Part shown: one piece after another, positions 6,080 to 8,636 of the stretch | How the letters are laid out: each line of letters starts with the position of its first letter | How positions within the stretch are numbered: the first letter of the stretch is position 1 | Assembly: GCA_017885225.1 (NCBI GenBank) | Contig: JAFNGM010000080.1 | Span: 1-8,636, forward strand | DNA from: Syntrophaceae bacterium | GTDB taxonomy: Bacteria; Desulfobacterota; Syntrophia; Syntrophales; UBA2185 | Reading direction: 5' to 3' | DNA length: 8,636 nt | Notes under the pieces: model-generated | Told to the model about the DNA's origin: nothing | What the model saw: only the letters and a program-made list of their open reading frames with translations | Database searches by the model: none | Translations under genes and position numbers: made by a program

Positions 6080-8283
6080 CGGGGGATCTTTCTCGCCAGG
6101 ACTTTTCTTGGTTTCACGCCGTCGGAGGGACCGACAACTCCTTCTGCTTCCATGCGTTCAATCATGCGGGCAGCCCTGTTGTAACCAACTTTGAGGTAAC
6201 GCTGCACCAGAGAGATCGAGGCTTGTCCAAGTTCCGTTACGAGCTCGACAGCCTCATCGTACTTTTCATCGAACTCCTCGTCACGTTTCTCACCTTCCGG
6301 TGAATCCGGATGATATTCCGATATTGATTCGTCATATGCGGGCATGGCCTGCTTTTTCACGAAGTCTACAATACGTTCTATCTCCTTTTCCGACACATAG
6401 GGGCCATGGATGCGGGTCAGTTTCGATATGCCGGGGGGCATGAAGAGCATGTCGCCGGAACCCAGAAGATTTTCCGCCCCTAACTGGTCGAGAATAGTCC
6501 GGGAATCCACCTTGGAGGATACCTGGAAAGAGATCCTTGTGGGGAAATTGGCCTTTATAACTCCCGTAATGACATCGACCGATGGCCTCTGGGTGGCCAA
6601 TATCAAGTGTATCCCCGCAGCCCTCGCCATCTGTGCCAGGCGGGCGAGGGATTCCTCCACATTTCTCTGGGCAACCATCATCAGGTCAGCAAGCTCATCG
6701 ATAATGATCACGATGTAGGGAAGTTTAACCGCGGTTTTATTCTCACTAGGGAGCGCCTCATCTCTCTCGGAAGGCGCCATTGTTTTATCTTTCTGCTTCT
6801 TCTCGATGAGCTTATTATATGCCTCGATGTTTTTCACTCCCAATTCGACAATGACCTTATATCGCCTTTCCATTTCTTCAACGGCCCATTTGAGCACCTG
6901 AGAAGCTTTTTTCGCGTCAAGGACAACAGGATGGAGGAGGTGGGGGATTCCCTCATATGCGGAAAGTTCGAGCCTTTTGGGATCAATCATGAGAAACTTG
7001 ACATCATCCGGGGGCGCTTTGAAAAGAATACTGCAGATCATGGCGTTGAGGGAAACACTTTTTCCTGATCCCGTAGTGCCGGCAATGAGGAGATGGGGCA
7101 TTTTCGCAAGATCCGTGATCACGGGGGTTCCTACAATATCCTCTCCCAAGGCGATAGGGAGCTTGGACTGAGATTCGAGGAACGCATCATTATCTAATAC
7201 GTCTTTCAGGTGCACAGGCTCCCGTTCGTGATTGGGTATTTCAATACCGATTACCGATTTGCCCGGAATGGGAGCGATGATTCTGATACTTGGCGCCCTC
7301 AGAGCCAGGGCCAGATCGTCGGAGAGATTGGTGATTTTCGTAATCTTCACACCCGGCGCCGGTTCCAGCTCATACATGGTAATCACGGGACCGGGCTTGA
7401 CTTCCACTACTTTTCCCTCGCCGCCGAAATCGGCCAGCTTTTTTTCCAGAATCCGGGAATTCATGATGAGGCTTTCCCTTTTAATCCGCGTGTCCTTACG
7501 CTCAGCCTGGTCTAAAAGCGCGAGCGGCGGCAGCTTAAAAATACCATTTGGGTGCAGGAACTCGAAATGAATTTGCTCCGACTTTTTCCGTCGCGTTTTG
7601 TCCCCTGTCGGCAGTGCGGTATCAATCATGGGAACGGTTTTGCCGGGTTCTTCTTCAGGTTCTCCCCTTTTTCTTTTTAACAGATCTGCGCTTGTGGAGA
7701 AGAGTCTTCTCACGCCGGACCATGATGTCATCATGATATCTTTGCATCTTCTTGCGACGGCGATGAGAGATAAATCAACGGTAATAATGAGGGATATAAT
7801 CAGGATGAGAAACAGCGTGAGATAGGTACCGGTCAGATTGAGGTAATTACTTAGTAATTTTACAGATACATTGCCCAGGAGACCTCCGGTTTCGAGCTTG
7901 ACGTTGTATATCTGCACTTCGGATGGAATTACTGCAAAAAGAGAGGAAGTGGAAAAGATGAAACCGATGAGGCCCACAATTCCCCAGAGCTTGATGGCAA
8001 AAGATTCGTCCAGAAAGTACCTGAATGATATAATCGAAAACGCGAGCGGTATGACAAAGGCGCCTATGCCGAAGAGCCTGATAAGGGAATCGGCAATGTG
8101 CGAACCTACGGAACCTATAAGGTTATGTGTCTTCGCATTGCCGAAAGAAAAATGCGTAAAGGATGGATCCGTAGGATGGTAACTGGCAAGACAGAGGAGA
8201 AGGAAAATCGCGCATGCCAGAAATGTAGCACCCAGGATTTCCCTCGTTTTTCCCTTTCCCAATTCTTTTTCCGCCATCCTCAC
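6076..8283 (-). CDS. ftsK: DNA translocase FtsK/SpoIIIE
   Basis: FtsK is a septum-anchored hexameric ATPase that pumps chromosomal DNA during division and aids dimer resolution. The 735 residues show four likely membrane segments (about 17-35, 70-90, 97-120 and 152-176), then a short charged linker (about 180-240). The motor has Walker A GTTGSGKS (402-409), Walker [14 protein letters not shown] (D529, E530) and [12 protein letters not shown] (563-574). The C-terminal gamma winged helix (about 672-730; [28 protein letters not shown]) is the part that reads polar DNA motifs. The short linker makes it close to SpoIIIE/FtsK of about 750-800 residues and much shorter than the 1329-residue E. coli protein. 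The start could be GTG at 8283, with AGGA 4 nt before it, or ATG at 8277. I kept the longer form. The gene lies 28 bp after plsC and overlaps rimO by 4 bp, so it sits in an operon. Confidence 0.95.
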   Translation of the reverse strand: MRMAEKELGKGKTREILGATFLACAIFLLLCLASYHPTDPSFTHFSFGNAKTHNLIGSVGSHIADSLIRLFGIGAFVIPLAFSIISFRYFLDESFAIKLWGIVGLIGFIFSTSSLFAVIPSEVQIYNVKLETGGLLGNVSVKLLSNYLNLTGTYLTLFLILIISLIITVDLSLIAVARRCKDIMMTSWSGVRRLFSTSADLLKRKRGEPEEEPGKTVPMIDTALPTGDKTRRKKSEQIHFEFLHPNGIFKLPPLALLDQAERKDTRIKRESLIMNSRILEKKLADFGGEGKVVEVKPGPVITMYELEPAPGVKITKITNLSDDLALALRAPSIRIIAPIPGKSVIGIEIPNHEREPVHLKDVLDNDAFLESQSKLPIALGEDIVGTPVITDLAKMPHLLIAGTTGSGKSVSLNAMICSILFKAPPDDVKFLMIDPKRLELSAYEGIPHLLHPVVLDAKKASQVLKWAVEEMERRYKVIVELGVKNIEAYNKLIEKKQKDKTMAPSERDEALPSENKTAVKLPYIVIIIDELADLMMVAQRNVEESLARLAQMARAAGIHLILATQRPSVDVITGVIKANFPTRISFQVSSKVDSRTILDQLGAENLLGSGDMLFMPPGISKLTRIHGPYVSEKEIERIVDFVKKQAMPAYDESISEYHPDSPEGEKRDEEFDEKYDEAVELVTELGQASISLVQRYLKVGYNRAARMIERMEAEGVVGPSDGVKPRKVLARKIPR

Positions 8284-8311
8284 TCTATCCTATTGGCGCA
8301 GTAAACAGATT

Positions 8312-8636
8312 TCATGAAGGTAATTTTTCCTGTGAGCGATGTCCATATTTCTCACAATTTTCGATAATTACATGGCGAACTCTATCAATGAGTTCCTGCC
8401 GGTTTTCGGGTGAATAATCATTGACATCTATGGGTCTGTCTATGACCATGACTATTTTCCCCGGTTTTATCTGAAGGGATCGCTTGGGCATAATTTCTCC
8501 CGCGCCGATTATGGATATAGGCACAATAGGGATACCTGACGTTAAGGCAAGGTGAAACATGCCCTGTTTAAAGGGTTTGATTGTTCCATCTTTGCTTCTG
8601 GTGCCCTCAGGGAAAGACATCAAGGATTTTCCTTCT
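8312..8636 (-). CDS. plsC: PlsC-type 1-acyl-glycerol-3-phosphate acyltransferase, 5' end cut off by the window
   Basis: The frame is open to the right edge, so only the last 107 or so residues are present. They contain the acyltransferase motif FPEGTRS-K-DG, followed by IKPFKQGMFHLAL, then the motif IV region SGIPIVPISIIGAGE. The fragment ends in a short charged tail after a helix (RQELIDRVRHVIIENCEKYG). The family transfers an acyl chain to lysophosphatidate to make phosphatidate at the inner membrane. The catalytic HxxxxD motif would lie outside the window, so it cannot be checked, and a related lyso-lipid acyltransferase is possible. The leftmost in-window ATG (8620) is internal and not the real start. 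The TGA is 28 bp before ftsK with no promoter or terminator between, which suggests co-transcription. Confidence 0.88.
   Translation of the reverse strand, partial: EGKSLMSFPEGTRSKDGTIKPFKQGMFHLALTSGIPIVPISIIGAGEIMPKRSLQIKPGKIVMVIDRPIDVNDYSPENRQELIDRVRHVIIENCEKYGHRSQEKLPS

Overview
The window looks like an ordinary chromosomal stretch from a Gram-negative bacterium. All eight genes I can support lie on the minus strand, so transcription runs from high to low coordinates. An outer-membrane-type lipoprotein, an MltB-type murein hydrolase and an LPP20-domain secreted protein point to a didermic cell. The DUF4412-like lipoprotein and the two-part LPP20 protein resemble deltaproteobacterial proteins (Desulfobacterota, possibly Syntrophales or Geobacter-like). 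That placement comes from remembered family resemblance, not from a search. Base composition is fairly even, and nothing shows recent horizontal transfer. I saw no tRNA, rRNA, CRISPR array, transposase or phage gene.

Layout from right to left, in the direction of transcription. (1) 8636-4727 holds a 5'-truncated plsC-type acyltransferase, then ftsK, then rimO. The gaps are 28 bp and a GTGA overlap, so this is probably one operon for phospholipid synthesis, chromosome translocation and ribosomal protein S12 modification. (2) 4614-3607 is a separate unit: a strong sigma70-like promoter, a good Shine-Dalgarno site and a secreted LPP20-domain protein. (3) 3606-3467 is a short gap carrying a perfect 15-bp inverted repeat 77 bp across, with a second hairpin nested inside. 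(4) 3466-2693 is uppP, undecaprenyl-diphosphate phosphatase. (5) 2619-812 is a promoter, a metal-dependent TIM-barrel amidohydrolase that appears to be translated from an almost leaderless mRNA, and an MltB-like lytic transglycosylase 17 bp downstream. (6) 786-76 is a promoter and a small DUF4412-like lipoprotein. (7) The left edge (1-62) holds two hairpins. Their T-rich tails lie on the plus strand, so they probably terminate a convergent gene outside the window.

The shared theme is the cell envelope: phospholipid acylation, division-linked DNA transport, recycling of the lipid carrier for peptidoglycan, murein cleavage and exported proteins. The genes sit in several separate transcription units rather than in one evident system. 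I did not find a convincing new multi-gene system. The most interesting signals are regulatory: three promoters sharing TTGACATAC at the -35, two of them also sharing spacer sequence; the nearly leaderless amidohydrolase; and the nested inverted repeat ahead of uppP.
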